Below, piece by piece: positions 7,724 to 16,600 of a DNA stretch of 64,000 bases (position 1 is the stretch's first letter; every line of letters starts with the position of its first letter). The notes under the pieces are model-generated. The model saw nothing but the letters and a program-made list of their open reading frames with translations. It ran no database searches and was not told the origin of the DNA. Position numbers and translations under genes: made by a program. This stretch comes from Phycisphaeraceae bacterium (GTDB lineage: Bacteria; Planctomycetota; Phycisphaerae; Phycisphaerales; UBA1924): positions 124,001 to 188,000 of the forward strand of contig JACKHB010000005.1 of NCBI GenBank assembly GCA_020639195.1. Reading direction: 5' to 3'.

Positions 7724-9109
7724 TCAATCGTCGGACATGCCAGACCTTGAATCACCAGCGCAAAACACATTTGCCTCACCGCTAAGCGGCATCACAACGG
7801 CGGGGACATATGCGGCTTCATACTCCAGGGAAGGGTCAGACGGCGCACCTCTCCGAGGTCGAAGCAGTGCGATCACACAAAGGAGTGGAATCACGCACAG
7901 CACACCCTGCAGCAGCAGCAGCACACTCCATCCGGTCGCATCGAGAAGGACGCCGCCGACCCAAGCGCTGATCGCACCTCCCAGCTGACCCAGTGCCATG
8001 ATTGTGGCAAATTGAACGCCGCCAAAGCGCGCGATGCAGCAGTCCATGAGCAATCCAAGCACTGCAGCTGCTCCGAATGCCTCGACGATCTGAACGCTGA
8101 GGTAGTACGCGCCGGCCCCTAACAAGCCCGGTGACGCTCCGAAGAGTAGCGCGACACCCATACCTCCGTTCACGAGCGCGATCGCGATAATCGCGCCGAT
8201 TGCGGCGATGCGGCGACCGATTCGATCTATTAGTCGAAGGCCAAGCAGGTTGCCGATGAAGACGGCCGGAATACCGACCGAAGTCATAAACACACCGACC
8301 TGTTCCTCGGTCATTCCGCACTTTGTCTCAAAGAACAACGGGATCAGAGCCCCTGAGATACCTGTGGCGGCGATCAGGGCCATCGTGACCCATCCATGAT
8401 GGAACGATCGATGTGCAACTAGGGATCGCGCCAGGACTCTGATGCTGATGGGCGATTGAGCACCAACGATTGGTGCTCTGAGTCCGGCCGCCAATGACGC
8501 GACTGCGAGCGTGAGCACCAAAGTACTCGCTGACAACGCCGTGAGCGCGAGGGGAACTCCGAACAGGCCATAGACCGTCGCGCCCGCGCTCATTCCGATG
8601 GCGCTCCCCGCCGTCATGCCGATGGCCATCGCGGCGTTCACCGCGCCCCTCCGCTCCCGCGGAAAACGCGCAATGGCAAACCCGTCTGTGGCAACGTCTT
8701 GAACTGCACAACCCAATCCACCGGCGATCGCGCCAATCATCAGGCCCGAAGCGGGCATTGTCGCACTCACAACCGCTCCAACGGCCAAAGATACAACGGC
8801 GAAACTCTGTCCCAGCACGATCCACACTGTTCGCCTAGGCCAACGGTCCACCGCGATGCCCCAGAGCGGTTTAAGAATCCACGGCAACATACACATGCCG
8901 ATATATGCACCAATCGCACTCTCTTCCAAGCCCAAGTTGTTCAACGCCAGAGGTAAAACGACGAACAGAAAGCTCAGTGGAAGACCTTGGCCCGCATAGA
9001 GAATCGCGACCAACACGTACGCACGGATCGGCGCGCCCGTTCGTTCGTGTGACTGCTCTGTCATGACGGCTGCTTGACGATTGGGGCCAACCGATGAGTG
9101 GACGTTCAT
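7724..9109 (-). CDS. MFS transporter of the AmpG/PAT type, RiPP-like cluster
   Basis: The 461-residue protein has about twelve hydrophobic segments. The first contains LYAGQGLPLSFLFVVLPLALNNLG, typical of AmpG/acetyl-CoA transporter-like MFS proteins, followed by KPLWGIAVDRWPRRT as the loop 2-3 motif. AmpG imports muropeptides; in this operon the protein more likely exports the finished peptide or imports a precursor. AAGGA about ten bases before the ATG at 9109 supports this start over the internal ATG at 9064. It is the last gene of the five-gene minus-strand operon, 21 bp after the prenyltransferase-like gene, and shares its lower GC. Confidence 0.8.
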   Translation of the reverse strand: MNVHSSVGPNRQAAVMTEQSHERTGAPIRAYVLVAILYAGQGLPLSFLFVVLPLALNNLGLEESAIGAYIGMCMLPWILKPLWGIAVDRWPRRTVWIVLGQSFAVVSLAVGAVVSATMPASGLMIGAIAGGLGCAVQDVATDGFAIARFPRERRGAVNAAMAIGMTAGSAIGMSAGATVYGLFGVPLALTALSASTLVLTLAVASLAAGLRAPIVGAQSPISIRVLARSLVAHRSFHHGWVTMALIAATGISGALIPLFFETKCGMTEEQVGVFMTSVGIPAVFIGNLLGLRLIDRIGRRIAAIGAIIAIALVNGGMGVALLFGASPGLLGAGAYYLSVQIVEAFGAAAVLGLLMDCCIARFGGVQFATIMALGQLGGAISAWVGGVLLDATGWSVLLLLQGVLCVIPLLCVIALLRPRRGAPSDPSLEYEAAYVPAVVMPLSGEANVFCAGDSRSGMSDD

Positions 9110-9130
9110 TGAAGTAGGTCCTTCGTCGAT

Positions 9131-9844
9131 TCAGGTAGCGCCCACGTTCGGATTAAGGTACACCTTGAAGCCGGGCTTAGTACCAGGCCGCAGATCGACC
9201 CCAACAAATGTGATCTGCGGAGCGCCTTTCCCAGGCATCGTGAGTTGCCGCCGAATCGAGGCGAGATCCGCTACTTCCTTGTCGAGGTCATAGGATCGAA
9301 GCAGCGCCTCAACAGCACGCCACACGTCATCGGTGCCTTCGTGTTGTGAATCAGTCATCGCAGAGTCTCCAACCAAACACGGACCGAGATAGATTTTTAG
9401 CATCATGTCGCCCGCGCCAGTTCCCATTAACGCTGTGTGGATCAGCCATGCGATCGCCCCATGCGTGTGCCGCTTGGTTAGCAGTAACTCGATAGGGTGC
9501 AGGTAGCTAGCATCGATGCCGAGCTTGTGGCATGCTGCGCTCAAGCGTTGCAGCGATTCGCGCAGGCGGTCTTCAAGCGGAAGATGACCGCCGATTTCTG
9601 TTGCAACGCTGAAGCACACTGAACCGTCGGCAAACCTGAATGCGAGCTCGAACGGGTATCCAGATGACACAAGGAGGTTGTCATCAGGGGGATTCTCAAA
9701 ATCCTCCGCAGTCAGGAGATCGAACGCCTCGTGCATGCACATGAGCGCGTTCGGTGGCATGCCCGCCACCGCTGCGCCATCGTGCAGCGCCTGATGGCAC
9801 TGTGCTCGCGCACTATTGCGTGTCTTGACGACTCTCGGAGTCAC
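9131..9844 (-). CDS. Half-length DMATS-type (ABBA) prenyltransferase-like protein
   Basis: Starting at the GTG that overlaps the methyltransferase stop (GTGA), the product has 237 residues. SGYPFELAFRF at 62-71 corresponds to the PFEfS strand of bacterial indole prenyltransferases. LIHTALMGTG followed by LKIYLGP at 149-155 matches the xxHAVxxRPG...KVYLNP unit, and VDLRPGTKPGFKVYL..GAT at 217-237 matches the next unit, which in the family also ends in GAT. Family members run on for a further 120-150 residues; this one stops there. It is either truncated or a minimal form. The assignment rests on recalled motifs. If active, it would put a prenyl group on an aromatic residue, and the precursor's only Trp is the obvious target. 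Confidence 0.5.
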   Translation of the reverse strand: MTPRVVKTRNSARAQCHQALHDGAAVAGMPPNALMCMHEAFDLLTAEDFENPPDDNLLVSSGYPFELAFRFADGSVCFSVATEIGGHLPLEDRLRESLQRLSAACHKLGIDASYLHPIELLLTKRHTHGAIAWLIHTALMGTGAGDMMLKIYLGPCLVGDSAMTDSQHEGTDDVWRAVEALLRSYDLDKEVADLASIRRQLTMPGKGAPQITFVGVDLRPGTKPGFKVYLNPNVGAT

Positions 9845-10746
9845 GGCACAGTACCGATCAGCACGAGCAAAGGGGGTGACGTCCAAAGGGTACCAGCGAC
9901 TGTTCTGTCATGTGTTGCAAGTTGTGCACGTACACGCCGCGTATAGGCTGACACCAACTCCATGAGTTCCGGTTCAGGTATTTGCGCCTCCCGAGCCAAA
10001 CGTGTAGCCCACAGCGTTCGTTGTCGACCCATGCGTGTCACAAATCGTTCAAATGAGAGTCGATCAAGGTCCTGCTCGGAGCATGGCAGGAAGAGCCCCC
10101 GCACCCTCACGGGCGTGGCCGACCGTGCCCTCAGGGCCGTAAGAATGGCGTCAGTGGATGCGCTGGTGACCGCGGGAACCGGCTCGACAAGCGCGTCACG
10201 AAACCGCGACCAAAGTTCCTGTTCACGTAGCGCAATTTGAGCGTCAATCTCGGCCAGGGCTGGGTCCACCGGCACTTCAATCTCCTCAACTGGGTGCGCC
10301 ACCATGACATGGCCTCTGGGGCGCGTTACTCGGAACATCTCGCCAATAGCCACATCAACGTCACTGACGAGCTGAAGCACTCCGAATGCGAATGTCGCAT
10401 CGCACGCATCATCTAGGACCGGCAATCGATGCGCGTCGCCGCAGCGAAACTCAATTTGTGGGCACGAGCGGGCAATGAACCGGGCGGCGCGGATGAGTCG
10501 AGAGTCAGAATCAACTCCGAGACCAGAGCGACTGGTCTTGCAAACAAGGGAGCGGAGTACAGCACCCGTGCCGCATCCTACTTCGCAGATCGCCGCCGAG
10601 TCGCCTGCACCAAGCCAGTTGGCTATCGAGGTGTGATGGTCACGAAGCGCCATGAGCGCTCGCGTTGCCTCAAGAACCTGCGCACTTTGTACATGTCTTG
10701 AGTAGACGAGCACATTGCGGTTGTCTCGGTGATCACAAACGCTCAT
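9841..10746 (-). CDS. Class I SAM-dependent methyltransferase, RiPP-like cluster
   Basis: The 301-residue protein has motif I as ICEVGCGTGAVL at about 53-64, followed by GLGVDSDSRLI, CGDAHRLPVLDD and the FGVLQLVSDVDVAIGEMFRVTRPRGHVMV post-motifs of Methyltransf_11-type enzymes. The C-terminal 130 residues are helical and not recognised. Its ATG overlaps the radical SAM gene by 14 bases and its stop overlaps the next start, so all three are translationally coupled. It probably methylates the peptide or an intermediate; the site of methylation is not deducible. Confidence 0.8.
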   Translation of the reverse strand: MSVCDHRDNRNVLVYSRHVQSAQVLEATRALMALRDHHTSIANWLGAGDSAAICEVGCGTGAVLRSLVCKTSRSGLGVDSDSRLIRAARFIARSCPQIEFRCGDAHRLPVLDDACDATFAFGVLQLVSDVDVAIGEMFRVTRPRGHVMVAHPVEEIEVPVDPALAEIDAQIALREQELWSRFRDALVEPVPAVTSASTDAILTALRARSATPVRVRGLFLPCSEQDLDRLSFERFVTRMGRQRTLWATRLAREAQIPEPELMELVSAYTRRVRAQLATHDRTVAGTLWTSPPLLVLIGTVP

Positions 10747-12130
10747 AGCGGAATCTGTTCAGCGCTACAAGCCGTCGGCACAAATCCGACTTGAGCACCT
10801 CGTCACAGTGGGGGATGAGCGGATCACCCTTGATCGCGTTCCCATTTATGGAGACCGTAACGCCGTGCAAAGCGGTACGCTGCATCGCCTCGACGCGGCA
10901 CGTTCCTCCGCAAAGATACCTCAGCGAGCAACTCGAGCAGATAGGGGACCGATCGACTGATACATCGTCGCTGCGCTGTCGAAGCGAACGCTGTATCTCC
11001 CTCAGATGGCTGTGACGAACGTTTCCAACGATTGCGTCCTCAGCAATATCGCAAGCAAGAACATTGCCATCGGCTTCCACACACAGACTCTGACCGAATC
11101 CGCACCCTGTTACGCGAACCCCTGGTTCATAGGAGGCTGCATCGAGTTTCGCCTGCCATCCAGCCCCCATCAATTCGTGCTGTAGGCGCGAAACCCTCTT
11201 TGACCATTGCCTTGCCGATTCCTCGCGGATCGCCTGGACGTCTCTCCCATCTAGGAGGACTCCTCCGAGCTTCAAAATGACGTTGTCACCAAACCAATCG
11301 CGCAAGAACGCTAGCAACGAGCCACATTCCCTTTCAAATTCGTCGATCGTGTGCGGCACAGGAGTCATCGCGATGATCAGGAACAATGACGTGCCTCGGA
11401 AGTGGGCCAGTGCCTGTTTGATAGCATCGAACGTACCCTCGCCGCGGATGCAGTCGTTCGAGCTTTGAGTTGGGCCATCGATACTCACTTGCAGTTGGTC
11501 AAGGAGATTGACGAGTGATTTGGCCATCTGGGCTGAGATTAGCGTCGCATTGGTCAGCATGACCGTTCGAAGGCCGCGTTCCTTGGCGCGCGACAGAACG
11601 GGGATCGTCCTATTCTTGCGCGCGAGGGGCTCGCCGCCGCCGATCATGAGCGAATCGCCCCCCAACTCCACATGTTCATCTACAACTCTCAGCCAGTCTT
11701 CGACTGGCAACTCGTGCTCAAGCGGATCGCCAGACCACCTGTAGCAGTGGGTGCAGCGAAGATTGCAGGCTTCAGTGATGTTGACCTTGAGACAGTTGAA
11801 CTCCGACTTGTCACGAACGGGTGCCGAGTCGTAGAAGGACTTGTCCTCAATTTCCGCGAGGAGGTCTGCCAACTCAGCGCGCGCGGCCGACTCGGAACCC
11901 AGCGTGCGCGCCAGAAACGACAGCGCGTCGGTTAGATGTGCACCACCGGATAGGAGTCGCAGCGCACCTACCTTCGCCTCGGTGTCTATGACGCACCAGC
12001 GAGCATGGAGCGGAGCTACCGCAAGGTAGGCGTCATCGACGTTTCGAATGTCGATGTCGCGCGGGACGTCGACCCGGCTATCAAGCGGGAACGACCGCTC
12101 GTGGACGATCTGTGAAGCCGGTCGTGCCAT
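10733..12130 (-). CDS. Radical SAM/SPASM peptide maturase with N-terminal RRE-like domain
   Basis: The cluster-binding motif is C122xxxC126xxC129 in CNLRCTHCY. SPASM cysteines at 343, 350, 360, 398, 401, 407, 411 and 451 suggest two auxiliary Fe-S clusters. Residues 15-100 have the size and pattern of a PqqD-like recognition element, which binds leader peptides. The length (465) fits rSAM/SPASM RiPP maturases such as PqqE-like enzymes. The gene starts 52 bp after the small Cys/Trp peptide gene and overlaps the methyltransferase. The expected role is forming a crosslink or epimerising a residue in that peptide through a 5'-deoxyadenosyl radical. The enzyme class is firm; the exact chemistry is unknown. 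Confidence 0.85.
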   Translation of the reverse strand: MARPASQIVHERSFPLDSRVDVPRDIDIRNVDDAYLAVAPLHARWCVIDTEAKVGALRLLSGGAHLTDALSFLARTLGSESAARAELADLLAEIEDKSFYDSAPVRDKSEFNCLKVNITEACNLRCTHCYRWSGDPLEHELPVEDWLRVVDEHVELGGDSLMIGGGEPLARKNRTIPVLSRAKERGLRTVMLTNATLISAQMAKSLVNLLDQLQVSIDGPTQSSNDCIRGEGTFDAIKQALAHFRGTSLFLIIAMTPVPHTIDEFERECGSLLAFLRDWFGDNVILKLGGVLLDGRDVQAIREESARQWSKRVSRLQHELMGAGWQAKLDAASYEPGVRVTGCGFGQSLCVEADGNVLACDIAEDAIVGNVRHSHLREIQRSLRQRSDDVSVDRSPICSSCSLRYLCGGTCRVEAMQRTALHGVTVSINGNAIKGDPLIPHCDEVLKSDLCRRLVALNRFRYERL

Positions 12131-12182
12131 GTGCCTAGCCGATCAATCCAACGGACTGGCTTTTCCACAACCCAGCGCCCAG

Positions 12183-12389
12183 TCAGAGCACCTTGTTGTG
12201 CGCGCACCATCCGCACCCCGCCGAACTCTGTCCGACGCGAAGCAATCGCTGGTGGGCGCTTCCGGTTCTGAGGAATCGCACGACAATGGGCTCGTCGCCG
12301 TGGCCGTGATCGTCGTGAGCGCATCGAGTCTCTCGCTCATCGATCAATTGCGAATTCGACTCGAGTTCTGGTGAGGTGGTCTTGGTCAT
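12183..12389 (-). CDS. Candidate RiPP precursor peptide, 68 residues
   Basis: The gene heads the operon. It has a perfect AGGAGGT (12397-12403) seven bases before its ATG and an extended -10 just above. The first 50 or so residues are charged and His/Asp-rich (AHDDHGHGD), as expected for a leader; the end reads SSAGCGWCAHNKVL, a small glycine/cysteine core with C59, W61 and C62. The next gene is a radical SAM/SPASM enzyme with an RRE-like domain. Position, ribosome binding site and tail composition all point to a modified peptide. No family match is recalled, and the cleavage site could be after R51 or within SSAG; both are guesses. Confidence 0.65.
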   Translation of the reverse strand: MTKTTSPELESNSQLIDERETRCAHDDHGHGDEPIVVRFLRTGSAHQRLLRVGQSSAGCGWCAHNKVL

Positions 12390-12396
12390 GGGTTGG

Positions 12397-12420
12397 ACCT
12401 CCTGTGCCCAGATTGTACCA
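12397..12420 (-). promoter_or_regulatory. Extended -10 and strong ribosome binding site of the peptide operon
   Basis: On the minus strand TGG is followed by TACAAT (plus-strand 12412-12417), an extended -10. No good -35 is visible at 16-18 bp. The start site would fall near 12405, giving a leader of about 15 bases that is essentially the AGGAGGT ribosome binding site. Confidence 0.6.
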
Positions 12421-12861
12421 GTTTGAGGGCCGCCGGTCTCGATGGTCGAAGAAGGCACCCCGAGAGCAACCCCGCGTTAACCTCAGCCGACCTGTCAACC
12501 AGAGAGGAAGAGAGTTTGAGAGGGTTGCTCTCGATCGACGAAAGCAACCCCCACGGTTGCTCTCGCACCCCGAGATCATGCTCTCCGAAACCGAGAGCGC
12601 CCCCGGAAGCGGCACCGCGCCGAAACGCCCGCAAACACGGGACTTTCCGCGATCGGGGCGGAGGCCCGTCCGAACGGCCCGACCCGTAAACCAAAACGCC
12701 GCCGCACCCATCCTCAGTTGGGGCGACGGCGTCTGAAGCTCCCTGACGCGGACTCGAACAGGAAACCCACTGGTTTACAGCCGAACGGTCCGGGGAGCGG
12801 CCTGAGGGGACGGGGAGCTTGGTCACTTCGGGAGACCGGGGAGTCAACCGCGCCCGGTCGC
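12421..12861. other. Intergenic regulatory region with inverted 10-bp repeats
   Basis: No gene is supported here. GAGAGCAACC at 12462-12471 and its reverse complement GGTTGCTCTC at 12523-12532 and 12555-12564 form a three-copy inverted set 70-175 bp upstream of the peptide start. AGCAACC (12543-12549) and GGTTGCT (12555-12561) can also form a tight hairpin. The right half (12640-12860) contains a minus-strand segment that resembles the anticodon and T-arm region of a tRNA but does not fold as one. Confidence 0.55.
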
Positions 12862-13458
12862 TCAATGCCTGCACCCGCACCCCGGGCCGCAGCCGCCCTG
12901 GGTGTCTTCGGGGCACTCGGGCTCGGGCCCGAGCATCTTCTCGACCTTGCGGTTGAGGAACCAGGCGTGGCGCTCGAGGTGCCATGTGGTGACTTCGACC
13001 ATGTGGCGGATGGTGAGCGCGCCGTACTGGGGGTGCATGCCCGAGCGTTGCCACTGCTGGGGCGTGAGTGACTCGAGGAGTTCGCCGAGCCAGACGCGGA
13101 GGGTGTAGACGACGGCGACAAAGCCGCCGGGCTTGGCGTTGCGGTAGGTGCCCGAGTCGATGAAGGCGTGCTCGTCCCAGGGCTCAAAGGTGGGGCCATC
13201 CTCGGCCAGGGCGCGGCGGATGCGGTGGGTGAAGGCCATCTCGGCGTCGGCGAGGTGGCCGCAGAGGTCGCGGACGGGCCAGGCGCCGACCTCGGCGTCG
13301 GGGAGGAAGGCGGTGTCGAGCTGGTCGTCGGAGAGCTCGAAGATGCGGCTGGAGAGGTTCTCGACGCCCCAGCGGTAGCGTTCGAGGAGCTGCTCGTTGG
13401 TGAGGGAGGAGAGGGACTCGAGGGTCTCGGTGGAGGGGGCGGCGGTGGTGGTGGTCAT
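12862..13458 (-). CDS. DinB-like four-helix protein with Cys/His tail
   Basis: The 198-residue protein has DinB/DfsA-type features: WPVRDLCGHLADAEMAF with a metal-ligand His at the end of helix 2, later LTIRHMVEVTTWHLERHAWFL with the other His ligands. Such proteins bind a divalent metal and act in thiol transfer or unknown reactions. The last 17 residues (CPEDTQGGCGPGCGCRH) add four cysteines and a histidine, which is unusual for the family and suggests a second metal site or a metal-sensing tail. AGGAGG precedes the ATG. It is divergent from putA. Confidence 0.8.
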   Translation of the reverse strand: MTTTTAAPSTETLESLSSLTNEQLLERYRWGVENLSSRIFELSDDQLDTAFLPDAEVGAWPVRDLCGHLADAEMAFTHRIRRALAEDGPTFEPWDEHAFIDSGTYRNAKPGGFVAVVYTLRVWLGELLESLTPQQWQRSGMHPQYGALTIRHMVEVTTWHLERHAWFLNRKVEKMLGPEPECPEDTQGGCGPGCGCRH

Positions 13459-13692
13459 GGGGTCCTCCTGTGGGGGATTGTTGGCGGGACAGGGGAGGGA
13501 CGACGCGAGCGGCGAGGTGGGAGAGTCGTGAGTCGGGAACGGGGGTCGCGCGGCCGACTCGCCTCGCTCGCTGGGCGCGGCACACGGGGGGATTGGAGAG
13601 GCGGATCCCTACACTGCGGGGCTTGGGTTCTGCCGGTGCGGCGGGGCGCCCGGGCGAGCCTGAACTCCTTCTAGAAACGGACGATTCCGCCC

Positions 13693-16600
13693 ATGGCGCT
13701 GTTCTCCAAGAAGTCGAAGGCCTCGCCGGGTGCGGGGCGGGATGCGGTGCGGCTGACCGGCGGGTCGGACGCCGCGGAAGCGCGGATCCTGGAGCTGGGT
13801 CGTGAGCTGCTGGATCGGGCGCGGGACCACAAGGCGGGGGTGCTGTCGGCGAAGTTCTACTCGGACAAGCTGATGAACTGGTCCATGAAGGACCACGGGT
13901 TCAAGGTGCAGTTGTTCCGGTTCGTGGACACGTTTCCGATGCTGACGACGCCGGAGATGATCCATGATCACCTGGTGGACTATCTGTCGCAGCCGGGGGT
14001 GAAGGTTCCGGCGACGATCGACCTGGGGTTGAAGGCGGGTGGGCTGGCCAAGGGGCTGATGGGCAAGACCATCGCCGGGCAGATCCGCTCGATGGCGCAG
14101 AAGTTCATCGCGGGGACGGATGCGGCGAGTGCGCTGCCGCGGCTGAAGGAGTTGTGGGAGGACGGGATCGGGTTCAGCGTGGACCTGCTGGGTGAGGCGT
14201 GCATCAGCGACCCGGAGGCGGACGCGTATCGCGACAAGTACCTGGACCTGATCCAGAACCTGCCGGGAACGGTGGCGGGGTGGAAGGGTCAGGAGCGGCT
14301 GGAACGGGACCACGTGGGGGAGGTGCCGCGGGTCAACGTTTCGATCAAGATCAGCTCTCTCGCGGCGAAGGTGGACCCGATCGATCAGGATGCGTCGATC
14401 GAGCGGCTGATGGTGCGATTGCTGCCGATCCTGGAGGTGGCCCGGGACAAGGGCGTGTTTGTCAACTTCGACATGGAGCACGATCAGCTCAAGGCGCTGA
14501 CGCTGGACCTGTTCCGGCGGTGCGTGGAGCGGATCGAGTTTCACGCGGGGCTGGCGATGCAGGCGTACCTGAAGAGCGGGGAGCGCGATGCGCGGGAGAT
14601 CGCGGCGTGGGCGCGAGGGCTGAATCGGCCGGTGACGGTGCGGCTGGTGAAGGGGGCGTACTGGGACTACGAGACGATCCACGCGGAGATGCAGGGGTGG
14701 CCGAACCCGGTGTGGACGCGCAAGTGGGAGACGGATGCGTGCTTTGAGCGGATGAGCGAGGTGTTCCTGGACGCGACTCCGAGGAAGGCGGGCGAGGGGG
14801 GCATCCGGCTGGCGCTGGGGAGCCATAACGCGCGGTCGATCGCGGCGGCGCTGGCTGGGCTGGAGCGGCGGTCGCTGCCTCGGGAGGCGATCGAATTGCA
14901 GATGCTGCACGGGATGGCGGATCAGCTCAAGTACGCGGCGTCGGAGATGGGGCTGCGTGTTCGCGAGTATGTGCCGGTGGGGGAGATGATCCCGGGGATG
15001 GCGTATCTGGTGCGGCGGCTGCTGGAGAACACGAGCAACGAGAGCTGGCTGAAGGCGGGGTTCCTGGACAACGCGGATCCGAGCGCGCTGCTGGCGCGGC
15101 CGGGGGCGGTGGGCGCCGATGCGCGGGCCAACGGCGAGGCGGCGGGCGAGGCGAAGCCGGACCTGTACATGCAGGCGGCCGAGCGGCACAGGCTGAGCCC
15201 GGCGGTGGAGGGCGTGGGAGACGGCAAGGCGTTTGTGAACGAGCCGGTGCGGGACTTTGCCAACGCGAGCCAGCGCGAGGCGTTTGGCGCGGCGGTGCGG
15301 CGGGCCGTCGTGCCGAAGGTGGCCAACGACACGCCGGCGGAGCGAGCCATAGAGATGGTGAACCGGGCGCAGGGGGCGTTCGCCGCGTGGCGGGATGTGC
15401 CGGCGCGGGTGCGCGCGGGCGTGCTGGTGAGGGCCGCGGCGATCATGCGGGCGCGGCGGGATGAGCTGTCTGGCGTGATGGTGAAGGAGGCGGGCAAGAC
15501 CTGGCGCGAGGCGGACGCGGACACGTGCGAGGCGATCGACTTCTGCGAGTTCTACGCGCGGTGCGCGGCGCCGCTGTTCGAGCGGGGGCGGATGGGGCGG
15601 TTCATCGGGGAGCTGGATGAGCACTGGCACCAGGCGCGGGGCGTGGCGGTGGTGATCAGCCCGTGGAACTTCCCGCTGGCGATCGCGACTGGGATGACGG
15701 TTGCGTCGCTGGTGACGGGGAACACGACGATCCTCAAGCCCGCGGAGCAGACGCCGGGGATCGCGAGGCTGCTGTGCGAGATCGTGTGGGAGGCGCTGGG
15801 CGAAGCGCTGGCGAAGGGGCGCGATGGAGCGCGGCCGGAGGACGTGCTGCAGTTCTGCCCCGGGCAGGGCGAGACGGTGGGGGCGGCGCTGGTGCGCGAC
15901 CCCCGGGTGGCGCTGATCGCGTTCACGGGGTCGAAGGCGGTGGGGCTGGACATCCTGCACGCGAGCGCGCCGCCGTCGCCGTTTGCCGGGGGCGATGTGT
16001 CGGGGTTGACGCACGTGAAGCGGGTGGTGTGCGAGATGGGGGGAAAGAACGCGCTGATCGTGGACGCGTCGGCGGACCTGGATGAGGCGGTCGTGAGCGT
16101 GCGGCAGTCGGCGTTCGGGTTCCAGGGGCAGAAGTGCAGCGCGTGCTCGCGGGTGATCGTGGTGGATGAGGAGGGCGAGAGCGGGCCGCACATGACGCAC
16201 TTCCTGCGGCGGTTTGTCGAGGCGACGCGGGCGCTGATCATCGGGGATCCGGCGGACGCGAGCACGGACGTGGGGCCGGTGATCGACGAGTCGGCCGCGA
16301 CGGGGATTCGCAGGTTCGTCGAGATCGCGAAAAAGGAGGGGTGCCGCGTCGAGCTGGAGATGGAGTTGCCCGAGGGGGACGCGTTCGTCGCGGCCAATCG
16401 CGGGCGGTTCATTGCGCCGACGATCTTCTCGGGGGTGACGCCGGAGCACACGATCGCGCGGGAGGAGATCTTCGGGCCGGTGGTGGCGGTGCTGCACGCC
16501 AAGGACTTCGGGCGGGCGCTGGAGATCGCCAACGGCGTGCCGTACAAGCTGACGGGGGGCGTGTACACCCGCAAGCCGGCGCACATCGAGCGGGCCAAGC

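Noticed and set aside
9064..9130. A frameshifted continuation of the prenyltransferase-like protein
   Set aside because: Only 21 bp separate it from the transporter start, and no frame there resembles the missing half.
12735..12800. Minus-strand tRNA-like segment with CTGTAAA and a GTTCGAGTCC T-loop
   Set aside because: Neither the anticodon stem nor the T stem pairs, and no acceptor stem was found at the right distance. It may be a decayed tRNA piece but cannot be called.
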